A DNA stretch of 64,000 bases from an uncultured Pseudomonadales bacterium (GTDB lineage Bacteria; Pseudomonadota; Gammaproteobacteria; Pseudomonadales; Azotimanducaceae): positions 310,001 through 374,000 of the forward strand of contig CATOTI010000001.1 in NCBI GenBank assembly GCA_951813295.1, read 5' to 3'. The notes under the pieces are model-generated. The model saw only the letters and a list, made by a program, of their open reading frames with translations. It had not been told where the DNA came from and did no database searches. The position numbers were made by a program, and so were the translations under genes. Positions within the stretch are counted from its first letter, which is position 1, and each line of letters begins with the position of its first letter. Of this stretch, positions 1 to 8,679 are shown in pieces.

Positions 1-1
1 A

Positions 2-199
2 CGCCCGCGTCTCGTCCTCAAGAATCCGCTCGCGTACTCGGTCCCACGCCTCGGTTACCACTTCGACCGGAATCCCATCAGCCCGGTTTCGAGCTCGAGA
101 ATCTGGGAGCGCGTCAATCGCCTGCACGAGCACTATGGCGGTCGTTCGGCGCTGGTGCGGTTGGCATGTCTCGCGGGTGCAAACGCCGCCGTAGGGTAG
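2..199 (+). CDS. C-terminal end of an unidentified protein (5' truncated by window edge)
   Basis: An open frame enters from the left edge and runs 65 codons to a TAG at 197-199, followed within 7 bases by a strong terminator hairpin, which supports this frame as the real 3' end of a gene. The visible residues begin RPRLVLKNPLAYSVPRLGYH and end in ACLAGANAAVG. I recognise no family from this fragment and assign no function. A competing reading in another frame continues into the next gene's antisense strand and is a shadow. The neighbour on the other side of the terminator is convergent. Confidence 0.55.
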   Translation, partial: RPRLVLKNPLAYSVPRLGYHFDRNPISPVSSSRIWERVNRLHEHYGGRSALVRLACLAGANAAVG

Positions 200-205
200 A
201 AATGA

Positions 206-235
206 GGCAGCCTCGGGCGAGGCTGCCGGGGTTTT
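206..235 (+). terminator. Rho-independent terminator after the left-edge gene
   Basis: A perfect inverted repeat pairs 206-215 (GGCAGCCTCG) with 218-227 (CGAGGCTGCC). It is followed by GGGG and then TTTT at 232-235. It lies 7 bases after the stop of the left-edge gene and just before the stop of the convergent MaoC gene. The T-tract orientation fits the plus strand. Confidence 0.8.
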
Positions 236-240
236 GCAGG

Positions 241-660
241 CTAGGCCGGCAGGCGTGCCGTGGCGGTTCCGAAAACTCGGGTTTCACCGGCTTCGTTGCT
301 GACCGTGATGTCGATCTCGACGGTCAGTTCGTCTTCATCGATGTCCGTCACGACGCCGGTGATCGTGTGGGTGTGATCCACCAGAACCGGCGCACGGAAA
401 ATGGTGTCGATCGCGGTGATATCGGCACTCGGTGCCCACCGGTGGATCATCGCGCCGAGGAATCCCTGGCTGAGAACGCCGGGGACGATCGCGCCGGGGA
501 GCCCTTCCTTGCGTGCTCCTTCGTGATCGGTGAAGCGGGGCGATTCCCAACCGACGAATTTGCCGAAGCGCTTCATGTTCTCGATGCTGGTGTCGGGTTC
601 GAATGAAGGCAGCTCGCCGCCGAACTCGACTTCACTGATCTGGTTGACCGTATCACCCAC
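241..660 (-). CDS. MaoC-like (R)-hydratase/dehydratase subunit
   Basis: This 139-residue protein has a single hot-dog domain of the MaoC type. The recognisable core is FTDHEGARKEGLPGAIVPG followed by LSQGFLGAMIHRW and a central strand rich in His and Thr (VDHTHTITG). MaoC proteins hydrate enoyl-CoA thioesters or dehydrate 3-hydroxyacyl-CoA. Its start overlaps the end of the upstream gene by 8 bases, and that gene is the other half of a two-protein MaoC pair, so the two probably form a heteromeric hydratase like those in steroid or branched-chain acyl-CoA breakdown. The acyl substrate cannot be read from sequence. Confidence 0.85.
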   Translation of the reverse strand: MGDTVNQISEVEFGGELPSFEPDTSIENMKRFGKFVGWESPRFTDHEGARKEGLPGAIVPGVLSQGFLGAMIHRWAPSADITAIDTIFRAPVLVDHTHTITGVVTDIDEDELTVEIDITVSNEAGETRVFGTATARLPA

Positions 661-1117
661 GAGGCTTCTCCCTGATCACTGCCCGCGTATCGGCGTTCGC
701 CACATGCGTACCGGCTTCGTCGAAAAGCTCCATTCGCGTGACGAGGAACACCATGCGACCTGAGCGCCCGGTCTTGGTGTAGATGTCATGCAGGTGGCTT
801 TTGCCGGTCACTGTCGTACCGCCGCGGATCGGAGCCATCCACTCGACCGATTTACCGGCATCCATGCCCATGCCGCCGAGGTCCGGGAAGTTGTCGGGGT
901 AGTTCCGACGACCAACGAGGGTTGAGACGAAAGTCGGCGGCGCCTGGAAGTCCGCGTCGCTTGGGTCGGTGAACTTGGCCGCCGTTTCGCCGCACGCCAC
1001 GGCATACTGCGCGACGCGGTCGGAATCTATCTCGAATGTCACTTCGTCGAACTCGACGTTCAGGAATTGCTCTTTGAGCGCCTTGATGTCGTCATCGACT
1101 TCTTGCGTTTCGGCCAT
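653..1117 (-). CDS. FAS1-like/MaoC N-terminal-domain dehydratase subunit
   Basis: This 154-residue protein matches the N-terminal MaoC dehydratase domain (FAS1-like dehydratase). It has the family pattern GGMGMDAGKSVEWMAPIRGG followed by a strand with TKTGRSGRMVF. Proteins of this kind lack the catalytic Asp/His loop and act as the partner of a short MaoC protein, which is what the overlapping downstream gene encodes. The pair is probably co-translated. It lies 5 bases downstream of a PHP-domain gene on the same strand. The likely role is hydration of a bulky enoyl-CoA in the cytoplasm; the exact substrate is unknown. Confidence 0.82.
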   Translation of the reverse strand: MAETQEVDDDIKALKEQFLNVEFDEVTFEIDSDRVAQYAVACGETAAKFTDPSDADFQAPPTFVSTLVGRRNYPDNFPDLGGMGMDAGKSVEWMAPIRGGTTVTGKSHLHDIYTKTGRSGRMVFLVTRMELFDEAGTHVANADTRAVIREKPRG

Positions 1118-1122
1118 GCGAT

Positions 1123-1755
1123 TTAGGCCTCCCTATTGGTAATCGCTTCGAACTCTTCAGCCTTCAACGCTGCGACCAGCTCGGCTTCCGAGATGATGGG
1201 GTTCGTGAATTTGGTGGCGCATCGTCCGATGTGGCTGACGATGTGGGAGTCGCTGCCACCGATGCCAACGTAGCCGAGTTCGTCCGCCATCGCGGCGGCG
1301 ATCTTGTCCTCGTCGCCTCGGCTACCGCCGTTGTAGACCTCGACGATTCGAACGCCCGCCGGGACGCCGTGCTCCTCGATGTGTGCGGACATGCCGACGC
1401 GCGGGCGACCCGGATGGCAGGGCGCCGCGACGGCGCCGTGTTCATTGCACTTTTCGATCACCATCTCGAGCTTGAGACCGAGCTCCGAGAAATCGAATTC
1501 TTCGTAAAGCGCTTCGTTGACGCCGTAAAGCAATACGTGGCCGTACTCAGTTTCTACTTCGGCCCCTTTGAGGATCGTGATGCCGGAATCGGCGGCGAGT
1601 TCGGAATAGTCCGACTCGAAATCGAACTGTCGGTGCTCCGTGAGCACGAACCCGTCGATCGGCACGTTCTTGGTCTTGATCCACTGGCAGTAGTTGTTGA
1701 CCTTCGCGCGGCCGTCGTCGGATTTGATCGAATGGGTATGGAGATCGAGGATCAC
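1123..1755 (-). CDS. PHP-domain metal-dependent phosphoesterase-like protein
   Basis: This 210-residue protein is a short PHP domain. Metal-binding motifs are visible in order: HTHS at residues 6-9, TEH at 39-41, the GAEVE segment near 64-68 followed by GHVLLYG, CHPGRP at 113-118, and GSDSH at 167-171. PHP proteins are trinuclear-metal hydrolases acting on phosphoesters or phosphorylated small molecules. The gene sits between coaE and the MaoC pair on the same strand with short gaps, so it is probably co-transcribed, though no metabolic link is obvious. No polymerase or other extra domain is attached. Confidence 0.82.
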   Translation of the reverse strand: MILDLHTHSIKSDDGRAKVNNYCQWIKTKNVPIDGFVLTEHRQFDFESDYSELAADSGITILKGAEVETEYGHVLLYGVNEALYEEFDFSELGLKLEMVIEKCNEHGAVAAPCHPGRPRVGMSAHIEEHGVPAGVRIVEVYNGGSRGDEDKIAAAMADELGYVGIGGSDSHIVSHIGRCATKFTNPIISEAELVAALKAEEFEAITNREA

Positions 1756-1786
1756 GCTGCTGTCCTAATGTGGGCCTGATAAACGT

Positions 1787-2383
1787 TCAAGCCGAGAGCT
1801 CGGCCCAGACGGTGTCGAGTTGCTGGATGAGTTCCGCTTCGGTACCGGAGTTGTCGAACTGGCGGTCGGCTTTGGCGGCGCGTTCGTCGTTGGATAGCTG
1901 CGCATCGATACGTGCCTGGATCGCGGCGGCGTCGACGCCATCGCGCGCGGTCGCCCGCTCGATCGCCGTGGCGGGTTCGACAGTCACGACCCAGACCTCA
2001 TCGACTTCGCTTTCCCAGCCCGCTTCGAGGAGGACGGCCGCTTCGAGGACGGCAACGGCCTTGCCGTCGGCTGCCGCGGCTGCGATGCGAAGCTTTGCGA
2101 GCTTCATGATTTCGGGCCAGACGATGTCGGTGAGTTGTTCGAGGCCGCCACCGCCTTCGCCGAATACCTTGCCGCCCAGGACCTTGCGATCGATCTGGCC
2201 GTCCGCGCCGACGATATCGTCGCCGAATACGGAAACGACGCGATCGAACCCTTCGGTGCCGGGCTCATAGACCTCGTGGCCGAGCTTGTCGGCGTCGATC
2301 ATGACGGCACCGCGTTCTTCGAGGTAACGTGCGGCAGTCGATTTACCGGACGCGATTCCGCCTGTCAGGCCAATTGTGATCAA
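1787..2383 (-). CDS. coaE: Dephospho-CoA kinase
   Basis: This 198-residue protein has the P-loop GLTGGIASGKST at residues 5-16 and the CoaE features DADKLGHEVYEPG, WPEIMK and VLEAAVLLEAGWE, then a C-terminal RIDAQLSNDERAAKAD helix typical of the family. It phosphorylates the 3'-hydroxyl of dephospho-CoA, the last step of coenzyme A synthesis. Length is normal for the family. It heads a minus-strand cluster that includes acyl-CoA hydratase subunits and is divergent from the ferredoxin gene. The usual gammaproteobacterial neighbours pilD and zapD are not here. Confidence 0.95.
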   Translation of the reverse strand: MITIGLTGGIASGKSTAARYLEERGAVMIDADKLGHEVYEPGTEGFDRVVSVFGDDIVGADGQIDRKVLGGKVFGEGGGGLEQLTDIVWPEIMKLAKLRIAAAAADGKAVAVLEAAVLLEAGWESEVDEVWVVTVEPATAIERATARDGVDAAAIQARIDAQLSNDERAAKADRQFDNSGTEAELIQQLDTVWAELSA

Positions 2384-2492
2384 TGGGGACGACCTCCGGA
2401 CACCTGCCGACCGCGAGGGTCGGCCAATGGCAAACCGCCAATTTTAGCGGCTCGGTCACCCGCCCACCACCGCTACTAGGTAACATTTCAGT

Positions 2493-2843
2493 GTGACCGA
2501 CGCCCAAGCCCCTTTCATCCACGTCGATTTCGTTCATCCAGATGGAACGATCGAGCGCCACCCGGCGACGATCGGCGCGTCGCTCATGGACTGCGCGTTC
2601 GACAACGGCGTAGAAACGATTCTTGGTCAGTGCGGCGGTGGCTGTACCTGTTCGACCTGTCACGCCGCAATTCACGATGACTGGTGGGGGACCGTCGGTG
2701 CGCCGGTCGGTGATGAGGCAGAGGTCCTCGAATACGTACCCGAGCGAATACCAACGAGCCGGCTGCTTTGTCAGGTGCGCATCGATGCTTCCATGGACGG
2801 GCTCAAGGTCATCCTGATCGAGCCCGTTCCAATCCAGGATTAG
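2493..2843 (+). CDS. Adrenodoxin-type 2Fe-2S ferredoxin
   Basis: This 116-residue protein has the ligand pattern C-x5-C-x2-C at C47, C53 and C56, with the fourth ligand C93 in SRLLCQVR, as in vertebrate-type or adrenodoxin-like ferredoxins. These serve as electron carriers for cytochromes P450, ring hydroxylases or iron-sulfur assembly. The start is a GTG at 2493; no stronger upstream start exists. The gene stands alone between divergent coaE and a convergent MATE transporter, so no redox partner is implied by context. It is not the Isc ferredoxin by position, since no isc genes are near. Confidence 0.88.
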   Translation: MTDAQAPFIHVDFVHPDGTIERHPATIGASLMDCAFDNGVETILGQCGGGCTCSTCHAAIHDDWWGTVGAPVGDEAEVLEYVPERIPTSRLLCQVRIDASMDGLKVILIEPVPIQD

Positions 2844-2855
2844 GCCGAACGGCGT

Positions 2856-4271
2856 CTAAAGACCGGCGAGGGCGTGGATTCGGTTCTCATCGCGGCTCGT
2901 CCGGTAGAGCCGCAGCGCAGCGAGCGTCGCGATGACGGTCAATCCGACCGGCAAGGCGATCCAGAAGCCGTACACACCGAGTTCCGGCACGCCGAACCAG
3001 CCGAAACCCATGAGGCAGCCGATCGGTAGCGCGATGAGCCAATAGCCGATCAACGGGTACGTCATCGCCACACTCGTGTCCTTGTAGCCGCGCAGTGCGC
3101 CCATCAAGAGCCCCTGGCTATCGTCGGCGAGTTGGTAGAGCGCGATGAAGATAACGAGCGATGCCGTCATCGAGACCACCGCCGGGTCGCTCGAATAGAT
3201 CATCCCGACCTGATTGCGCAACGCGAGAAGCAATATCGATATTGTCAGGGCGTAGAAGGCAGAGATGACGAGTCCCGTGACGACGACGCTGCGTGCGCCC
3301 CGCAGGTCGTTTGCGCCCACCTCGTTGCCGACGAGGATCGTCGTGGCGCTTCCGATGGCGATCGGTATGACGAATGTCGCCCAGGCGATGTTGGTCGCGA
3401 CGCTGTGTGCGGCGAGCGGGATCACACCGAGCGTGCCGATCGCGAAACTGATCACGGTGTAGAAACCCATGCCGGCGAACGAGCCGATGCCAATGGGCAG
3501 GCCGATGCGAACGATTTCGCGCATCGTCGCGACGTCCGGTGCCTTGAGCTTCCGCCAGAAGCCCGCGGCGCGGAAGTAACGCAGTCGCGTCAAGGCGAGC
3601 ATGCCGAATGCCTCGAACCACATGACGATCGCGGTCGCCACACCGCAACCGGCGCCACCGAGTTCCGGAAGGCCCCACTTGCCGTAGATGAACCCCCAGT
3701 TGAGCAAGCCGTTGAGAATGAGCGCCGTGCCGACGAGGAGCATGGGTTCGACGGGGTGGGCGAGACCTTCCGATCCATACCGCATTGTTGTGTACATGAG
3801 CCCGGGAACCAGGCCCAACGCGGCGGCCGATAGGTAACCGGTTGCGATTTCGATCACCTGATCGTCGATCGGAAAGACGTCGAAGAAGCTCGTCGCGACG
3901 AAGATGACGGCGACGCCGATGGCGCCGAGCAGGGCGGTCGCGTAGAGCCCCTGGTGAAGTTGGGCGCCGACTTCGCGGTTACGTTGCGCGCCGACGAGTT
4001 GCGCGGTGATCGGCGTGATGGCGAGCAGGATGCCCGAGATCAACATGTAGACGGGCCAAAGGATGTTGCTCCCGAGCGTGACGCCGGCAAGATCTTCGGC
4101 CGAGTAGTGACCCGCCATGGCGGTGTCCAGGAATCCCATCGCCATGTAGAAGAACTGTGTCGCCATCATCGGCGTGCCGAGGCTCACGAACCGTTTGGCA
4201 AAGCGCCATGAGAAATGCTCGGCAACGAGTGCGATGGGTCGGAATCCGGGCAAAGACGGTTCAACGAGCAT
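2856..4271 (-). CDS. MATE family multidrug efflux transporter
   Basis: This 471-residue hydrophobic protein has about twelve predicted membrane segments in two repeats. The N-terminal motif around SLGTPMMATQFFYMAMGFLDTAMAG and the internal GLPIGIGSFAGMGFY segment at the start of the second half are typical of MATE (NorM-like) transporters, which export cationic compounds or toxins in exchange for Na+ or H+. It starts 49 bases from the divergent acyl-CoA dehydrogenase. Substrate cannot be inferred. Confidence 0.9.
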   Translation of the reverse strand: MLVEPSLPGFRPIALVAEHFSWRFAKRFVSLGTPMMATQFFYMAMGFLDTAMAGHYSAEDLAGVTLGSNILWPVYMLISGILLAITPITAQLVGAQRNREVGAQLHQGLYATALLGAIGVAVIFVATSFFDVFPIDDQVIEIATGYLSAAALGLVPGLMYTTMRYGSEGLAHPVEPMLLVGTALILNGLLNWGFIYGKWGLPELGGAGCGVATAIVMWFEAFGMLALTRLRYFRAAGFWRKLKAPDVATMREIVRIGLPIGIGSFAGMGFYTVISFAIGTLGVIPLAAHSVATNIAWATFVIPIAIGSATTILVGNEVGANDLRGARSVVVTGLVISAFYALTISILLLALRNQVGMIYSSDPAVVSMTASLVIFIALYQLADDSQGLLMGALRGYKDTSVAMTYPLIGYWLIALPIGCLMGFGWFGVPELGVYGFWIALPVGLTVIATLAALRLYRTSRDENRIHALAGL

Positions 4272-4320
4272 GGTGTTAGGCCACGCATGCTAGCGGTAAA
4301 CTGAACGGCGTTTTTGCTTG

Positions 4321-5520
4321 ATGACGAGGAAATCCCCGTTGGCTGAATTGGATACTTTCCGCGAGGAAACGCGTGCCTGGCTCGAGGAAAACTGCCCGCC
4401 CGGAGCGCGTGGTCCCGGTCAGGTCCCGAACGGCAGTACGAAGGTCAAGATCGCGAACCCCGACGTTCGTGTCTGGCTCGACCGCATGATCGAGCGGGGT
4501 TGGACTGTGCCGACCTGGCCGAAGGAGTACGGCGGCGGCGGCCTCAGCAACGCCGAATACCTCGTTCTGCTGCAGGAAATGCGGCGTATCGGTGCACGCC
4601 CGGCGTTGTCAGGCTTCGGTACGTCGATGATCGGGCCGACCCTGCTCGAGTTCGGGACCGAGGATCAGAAGCAACTGCACGTCCGTCGGATTGCGCAAGC
4701 CGAGGTCGAATGGTGTCAGGGCTATTCCGAGCCGGGATCGGGGTCGGACCTCGCGAGCCTTCGCACACGGGCCGAAGATCGAGGCGATCATTTCGTGATC
4801 AACGGCGCGAAGATCTGGACGTCCGGCGCGCACCTCGCCGACTGGATGTTTGCCTTGGTGCGAACCGATCCGGACGCGTCGAAACACGACGGCATCAGCT
4901 TCGTCCTTCTACCGGTCGACCAGGACGGCGTCACGATCAAGCCGATTCAAATGATCAGTGGCGAGTCACCCTTCAACCAGGTGTTCTTCGACAACGCGAT
5001 CGCGCAGAAATCGGATCTGGTGGGCGAGCTCAACAAGGGTTGGACGGTCGGCAAGCGACTGCTGCAGCACGAGCGATCCGGTATGGAGTCGCTCGCGGCG
5101 GGTGCGGCCGCATCCGAGGAAACGACGGTCCCGGATATGGCGAAGGATTCGGTTGGCGAGGCCGACGGGCGGATCGCCGACAATGGCTGGCGCTCGCGCG
5201 TGGCATCGTACGAGATCAACTCGCGCGCTTTCACGCTTGCCCAGCGTCGGGCAGTCGAAGAGGCCAAGGACGGCGCGACGCCGGGTCCCGTCACCTCGAT
5301 CTTCAAGGTCTACGGCTCGGAACTCATGCAGGAGTACTACTCGATCGCGATGGAGTTACGCGGTTGGGAAGCCTACGGCGTCGATCCCACGACGACGGAT
5401 CAAGGTGATATCGAGATGCAGAAGCAGTGGCTCTTCAATCGAGCGTCGTCGATCTACAGCGGCAGTAACGAGATCCAGCGCAATATCATCGCGAAGCGGG
5501 TACTGGGACTGCCGGACTGA
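4321..5520 (+). CDS. Acyl-CoA dehydrogenase family protein
   Basis: This roughly 399-residue protein has the full acyl-CoA dehydrogenase layout: an N-terminal helical domain, the middle beta domain with WCQGYSEPGSGSDLASL and INGAKIWTSGAHLADWMF, and the C-terminal four-helix domain ending SIYSGSNEIQRNIIAKRVLG. I chose ATG 4321 over the TTG one codon earlier. The family oxidises acyl-CoA thioesters with FAD and passes electrons to ETF. The residue at the usual C-terminal catalytic Glu (YEG in MCAD-type enzymes) is Ser here, so the base must come from elsewhere, as in some subfamilies. Its stop overlaps the start of the next gene. Confidence 0.9.
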   Translation: MTRKSPLAELDTFREETRAWLEENCPPGARGPGQVPNGSTKVKIANPDVRVWLDRMIERGWTVPTWPKEYGGGGLSNAEYLVLLQEMRRIGARPALSGFGTSMIGPTLLEFGTEDQKQLHVRRIAQAEVEWCQGYSEPGSGSDLASLRTRAEDRGDHFVINGAKIWTSGAHLADWMFALVRTDPDASKHDGISFVLLPVDQDGVTIKPIQMISGESPFNQVFFDNAIAQKSDLVGELNKGWTVGKRLLQHERSGMESLAAGAAASEETTVPDMAKDSVGEADGRIADNGWRSRVASYEINSRAFTLAQRRAVEEAKDGATPGPVTSIFKVYGSELMQEYYSIAMELRGWEAYGVDPTTTDQGDIEMQKQWLFNRASSIYSGSNEIQRNIIAKRVLGLPD

Positions 5521-5885
5521 TGGAAGGGCGCCCACCGGTCTGGGTCGGTCACGTGACGTTGCACTCGCGTGATCTCGACGGAACGGAGGACTTCCTCGTC
5601 GAGATCGGCATGCGCAAGATCTTCAAGGGCGACGGCGTCGCCGTCCTCGAACTTCGCGGCGGGACGCACGTGGTGGTCCTACCCGACGGCGAAGTACCCG
5701 AAACCGCCGCGTTCGATCTCATGGTCGAAGACCTCGACGCGGCGTGGAAGGAGTACAGCGCGGCGGGTCTCTCCGTCACCGAGATCGAGCGCGGTCGGAT
5801 CCACGATTCGTTCCACGTCTCCGAACCCGGCGGCAACAAGATCGTCGTCAACTCCACCCACGTACCCGATCACGACTTGGTCTGA
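5520..5885 (+). CDS. VOC (glyoxalase/bleomycin resistance) superfamily protein
   Basis: This 121-residue protein has one VOC domain: WVGHVTLHSRDLDGTEDFLV at the start, then GVAVLELRGGTHVVVLP, and a second half ending in FHVSEPGGNKIVVNS. The ATG overlaps the stop of the preceding acyl-CoA dehydrogenase (ATGA-type junction), so the two are translationally coupled. VOC proteins include glyoxalases, dioxygenases and epimerases such as methylmalonyl-CoA epimerase. With only one motif pair and no longer alignment I cannot choose among them. Confidence 0.82.
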   Translation: MEGRPPVWVGHVTLHSRDLDGTEDFLVEIGMRKIFKGDGVAVLELRGGTHVVVLPDGEVPETAAFDLMVEDLDAAWKEYSAAGLSVTEIERGRIHDSFHVSEPGGNKIVVNSTHVPDHDLV

Positions 5886-5922
5886 CCGCGGATCCCTCGG
5901 TCCGCGTACGCAGGCGACCCAA

Positions 5923-5942
5923 TACTGTAGATAGATACAGTA
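5923..5942. promoter_or_regulatory. LexA (SOS) box upstream of dinB
   Basis: The 20-mer TACTGTAGATAGATACAGTA has the CTG-N10-CAG core of the gammaproteobacterial and betaproteobacterial LexA operator with an AT-rich centre; the flanking bases extend the dyad to AATACTG...CAGTATT (5921-5944). It ends 31 bases before the ATG of DNA polymerase IV, the classical position for SOS repression. Confidence 0.9.
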
Positions 5943-5973
5943 TTGCTTCGTTCTTTCGGTTAGGATCGGCGCT

Positions 5974-7269
5974 ATGCAGCAAAGCACGGCGCCAACCCCG
6001 ATGGAGGTTTCCGGCACCGACCACCCTGAGTGGTCGCGCATCGTGCTCCATGCGGACATGGACGCCTTTTACGCGGCTGTCGAACAGCGAGACAATCCCG
6101 AACTCGTCGGCAAACCGGTACTGATTGGCCCGAACAGCTACCGCGGTGTGGTGCTGACGGCGAGCTACGAGGCGCGCCCTTACGGCGTAGGCAGCGCGAT
6201 GCCGGTCGGTGAAGCGCGGCGGCGGTGCCCGGACGCGATCATGGTCGAGCCACGGTTCGACCGCTATCAGGAAGTCTCCGGTCAGGTGATGGATATCTTC
6301 GCCGACTTCTCGCCGCGGGTAGAAGCGATCTCGCTCGACGAAGCGTTTCTCGATATGACTGGTGCGACCAAAATCTTCGGCTCACCACGCGAGATGGCCG
6401 CGGAACTCAAACGCCGGGTGCTGGCGACGACCGGGCTACACATCTCGGTCGGCGTTGCGGCATCGAAGTACGTGGCAAAGGTCGCCAGTGCCTACGACAA
6501 GCCGAACGGCCTTACCGTCGTCCCGCCGGACGAGACAGTTGCCTGGCTCGCGCCACAACCCATCTCACGGCTCTGGGGTGTGGGCCGGAAAACGGCGCCC
6601 AAGCTTCAGGCGATGGGGTTGTTGACGATCGGCGATGTCGCCGCGGCGGATCCGAGAAAACTAGAAGAGCTTTTGGGGCAATCCGGACGGCACTACTACG
6701 CGTTGTCCCACGGCGAGGACCCGCGCCCCGTGCTGCGCGGTCGTGCAGCGAAGAGCATCGGATCCGATCGCACGCTTTCAAAGGACGTCTCAAAGCGCGA
6801 GGACATCGAACGCCACTTGCGCCGCTCCGCTGACCGCATCGCCCGGCGCGTCCGGGCCAAGGACTATGTCGCGAAGGGCATTCGCGTGAAGCTCAAGACG
6901 ACCGAGTTCCAGCTTCTGACACGCCAACGTATGGTCAACCGGCCCATCGACAGCGCGGAGGAATTCTTTCGCATCGGTCAGGAGCTTCTGGGCGATTTCG
7001 ATCACCGGGGGCCGTTCCGCCTCGTCGGCATGGCGGCGTTTGATCTCCGCTGGCGTTGTGAACCCTTGCAGATGGATCTCTTCGACGACGGGCTCGAGCG
7101 TAGTCTGGAGACGACGATCGACAAGCTGATCGATCGCTTCGGCGCTGAGGTATTCGTGCGCGCTCGCGATCTCAACCGACGCGAAACCGTGCACAAGAAC
7201 GGCGTGAATCTCGATTTCCTCGACTACCGCGACGGTGAGCGGGTCGCGACCCCGGCTGCGCCGACTTAA
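5974..7269 (+). CDS. dinB: DNA polymerase IV (Y-family translesion polymerase)
   Basis: This 431-residue protein is a Y-family polymerase. It has the first catalytic motif HADMDAFYAAVEQ (Asp28), YEARPYGVGSAMP, the SLDEAF motif at residues 120-125 with Asp122 and Glu123, a thumb helix-hairpin-helix segment (LWGVGRKTAPKLQAMGLLTIGD) and a little-finger domain. It copies past DNA lesions at the cost of fidelity. The LexA box just upstream indicates SOS control. It is somewhat longer than E. coli DinB because of the N- and C-terminal extensions; I see no clear beta-clamp motif at the extreme end. Confidence 0.96.
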   Translation: MQQSTAPTPMEVSGTDHPEWSRIVLHADMDAFYAAVEQRDNPELVGKPVLIGPNSYRGVVLTASYEARPYGVGSAMPVGEARRRCPDAIMVEPRFDRYQEVSGQVMDIFADFSPRVEAISLDEAFLDMTGATKIFGSPREMAAELKRRVLATTGLHISVGVAASKYVAKVASAYDKPNGLTVVPPDETVAWLAPQPISRLWGVGRKTAPKLQAMGLLTIGDVAAADPRKLEELLGQSGRHYYALSHGEDPRPVLRGRAAKSIGSDRTLSKDVSKREDIERHLRRSADRIARRVRAKDYVAKGIRVKLKTTEFQLLTRQRMVNRPIDSAEEFFRIGQELLGDFDHRGPFRLVGMAAFDLRWRCEPLQMDLFDDGLERSLETTIDKLIDRFGAEVFVRARDLNRRETVHKNGVNLDFLDYRDGERVATPAAPT

Positions 7270-7365
7270 GCGCAGGCAAAACCTTCAAGGCGGCGGTGAA
7301 ATCCTCTCGGGTAACGATGCCCGAGACGACTTAGACTGAGTCGTCCTCCTGCTGCGCGCCGCTCA

Positions 7366-8535
7366 GTGATTCTGAATCGAAATCTGACGATCCTGATCGT
7401 CGCACAGCTCTTTTCTGTCGCGGGCACGGTCGCCGTGGTCACACTTGGTGGAATCGTGGGCCAGCAGTTCGCGCCGACCCCGACGCTCGCCACGCTGCCG
7501 GCGTCGCTCATGATCGTCGGTACGGCGTTCGCGACGATCCCGGCCGCGCAGCTCATGTCACGCGTGGGGCGCGCGCGGGGGTTCGCATTGGGTGCGACGT
7601 TGGCCGCGTTCGGCCAGGCCGTTTCGGTGCTCGCGATGATCGAGACTTCGTTCGTGCTCTTTTGCACCGGCACGGGGTTGATCGGATTGTCGCTCGCGTT
7701 TTCCCAGCAATATCGCTTTGCCGCGGCCGAGTCGGTGTCGGTTGAAGACGGGGCCAAGGCCGTCTCGATCGTGCTGGCGGGCTCGATCGGTGGGGCGTTG
7801 CTCGGTCCGTGGGTGGCCGCGAACGGCCAGGATTGGCTGAGCGCGCCGTTTGCGGGCACGTTCGCTGTGTTCTCCGTCGCCGCGATCGTGATGGCGGGTT
7901 TGCTGCTCGCGTTGCGCGATCGTGTGCCGACGTTGGATGAAGCTGGTGATGGGCGGGCAACCCCCATCCGTGAACTCTTCGCTAATCCGCTCTTCCCGAT
8001 TGCGGTGGGGGCCGGTGTGGTCGGACATGGCGTGATGACGTTCGTCATGACGGCGACACCACTAGCGATGCATGTGGTCGACCAACACTCCCTCGACGCC
8101 ACGGCACAGGTCATCCAGGCGCACGTCCTTGCCATGTACGTCCCGTCGCTATTCACGGGCTTGTTGATGACGCGGTTCGGCGTGCATCGCGTGATGGTGG
8201 GCGGCGCGATTCTCCTGATCGCTACGATCGTTGCCGGGTTCTGGGGGCGCGAGGTCCTGCATTACGGGATCGCCATGACGGCGCTCGGCGTCGGCTGGAA
8301 CTTCCTCTACATCGGCGGAACGACGCTGCTCGGGCGTTCGCATCGCTTCGAAGACCGCTTTCGAGCACAAGCCGTCAACGAGTTTTCCGTGTTCGGCTGT
8401 TCCGCCGTCGGTTCGTTGGGCGCGGGGACGGTCATGGTCGTTTTCGGCTGGAACTGGGTATTGACTCTCGCCCTGGTGCCGATCCTCGTGATCGGGTTCG
8501 CCCTCTCGTCGCGGGCGGCGCGCGCGGCGGCCTGA
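7366..8535 (+). CDS. MFS transporter
   Basis: This 389-residue membrane protein has about twelve hydrophobic segments. The loop between segments 2 and 3 carries SRVGRARGFALG, a version of the MFS A-motif, and a central cytoplasmic loop (LRDRVPTLDEAGDGRATPIREL) separates the two six-helix halves. It starts with GTG at 7366. MFS proteins move small solutes or drugs with protons. The substrate is not evident and neighbours give no clue: it lies alone between dinB and the redoxin fusion. Confidence 0.88.
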   Translation: MILNRNLTILIVAQLFSVAGTVAVVTLGGIVGQQFAPTPTLATLPASLMIVGTAFATIPAAQLMSRVGRARGFALGATLAAFGQAVSVLAMIETSFVLFCTGTGLIGLSLAFSQQYRFAAAESVSVEDGAKAVSIVLAGSIGGALLGPWVAANGQDWLSAPFAGTFAVFSVAAIVMAGLLLALRDRVPTLDEAGDGRATPIRELFANPLFPIAVGAGVVGHGVMTFVMTATPLAMHVVDQHSLDATAQVIQAHVLAMYVPSLFTGLLMTRFGVHRVMVGGAILLIATIVAGFWGREVLHYGIAMTALGVGWNFLYIGGTTLLGRSHRFEDRFRAQAVNEFSVFGCSAVGSLGAGTVMVVFGWNWVLTLALVPILVIGFALSSRAARAAA

Positions 8536-8679
8536 TCGCTTATCCGGCTCTTCTGTCCGACAGTCGGGCGATGGTGCGTTAACTCGAACCAAACCACGAA
8601 TCTTTGCGACTTTCGAAATCGACCGAGCGGGAGCGGTGCGCGCTATACTCCCGCGCAAATACCAGGAGTACCTACAAAA

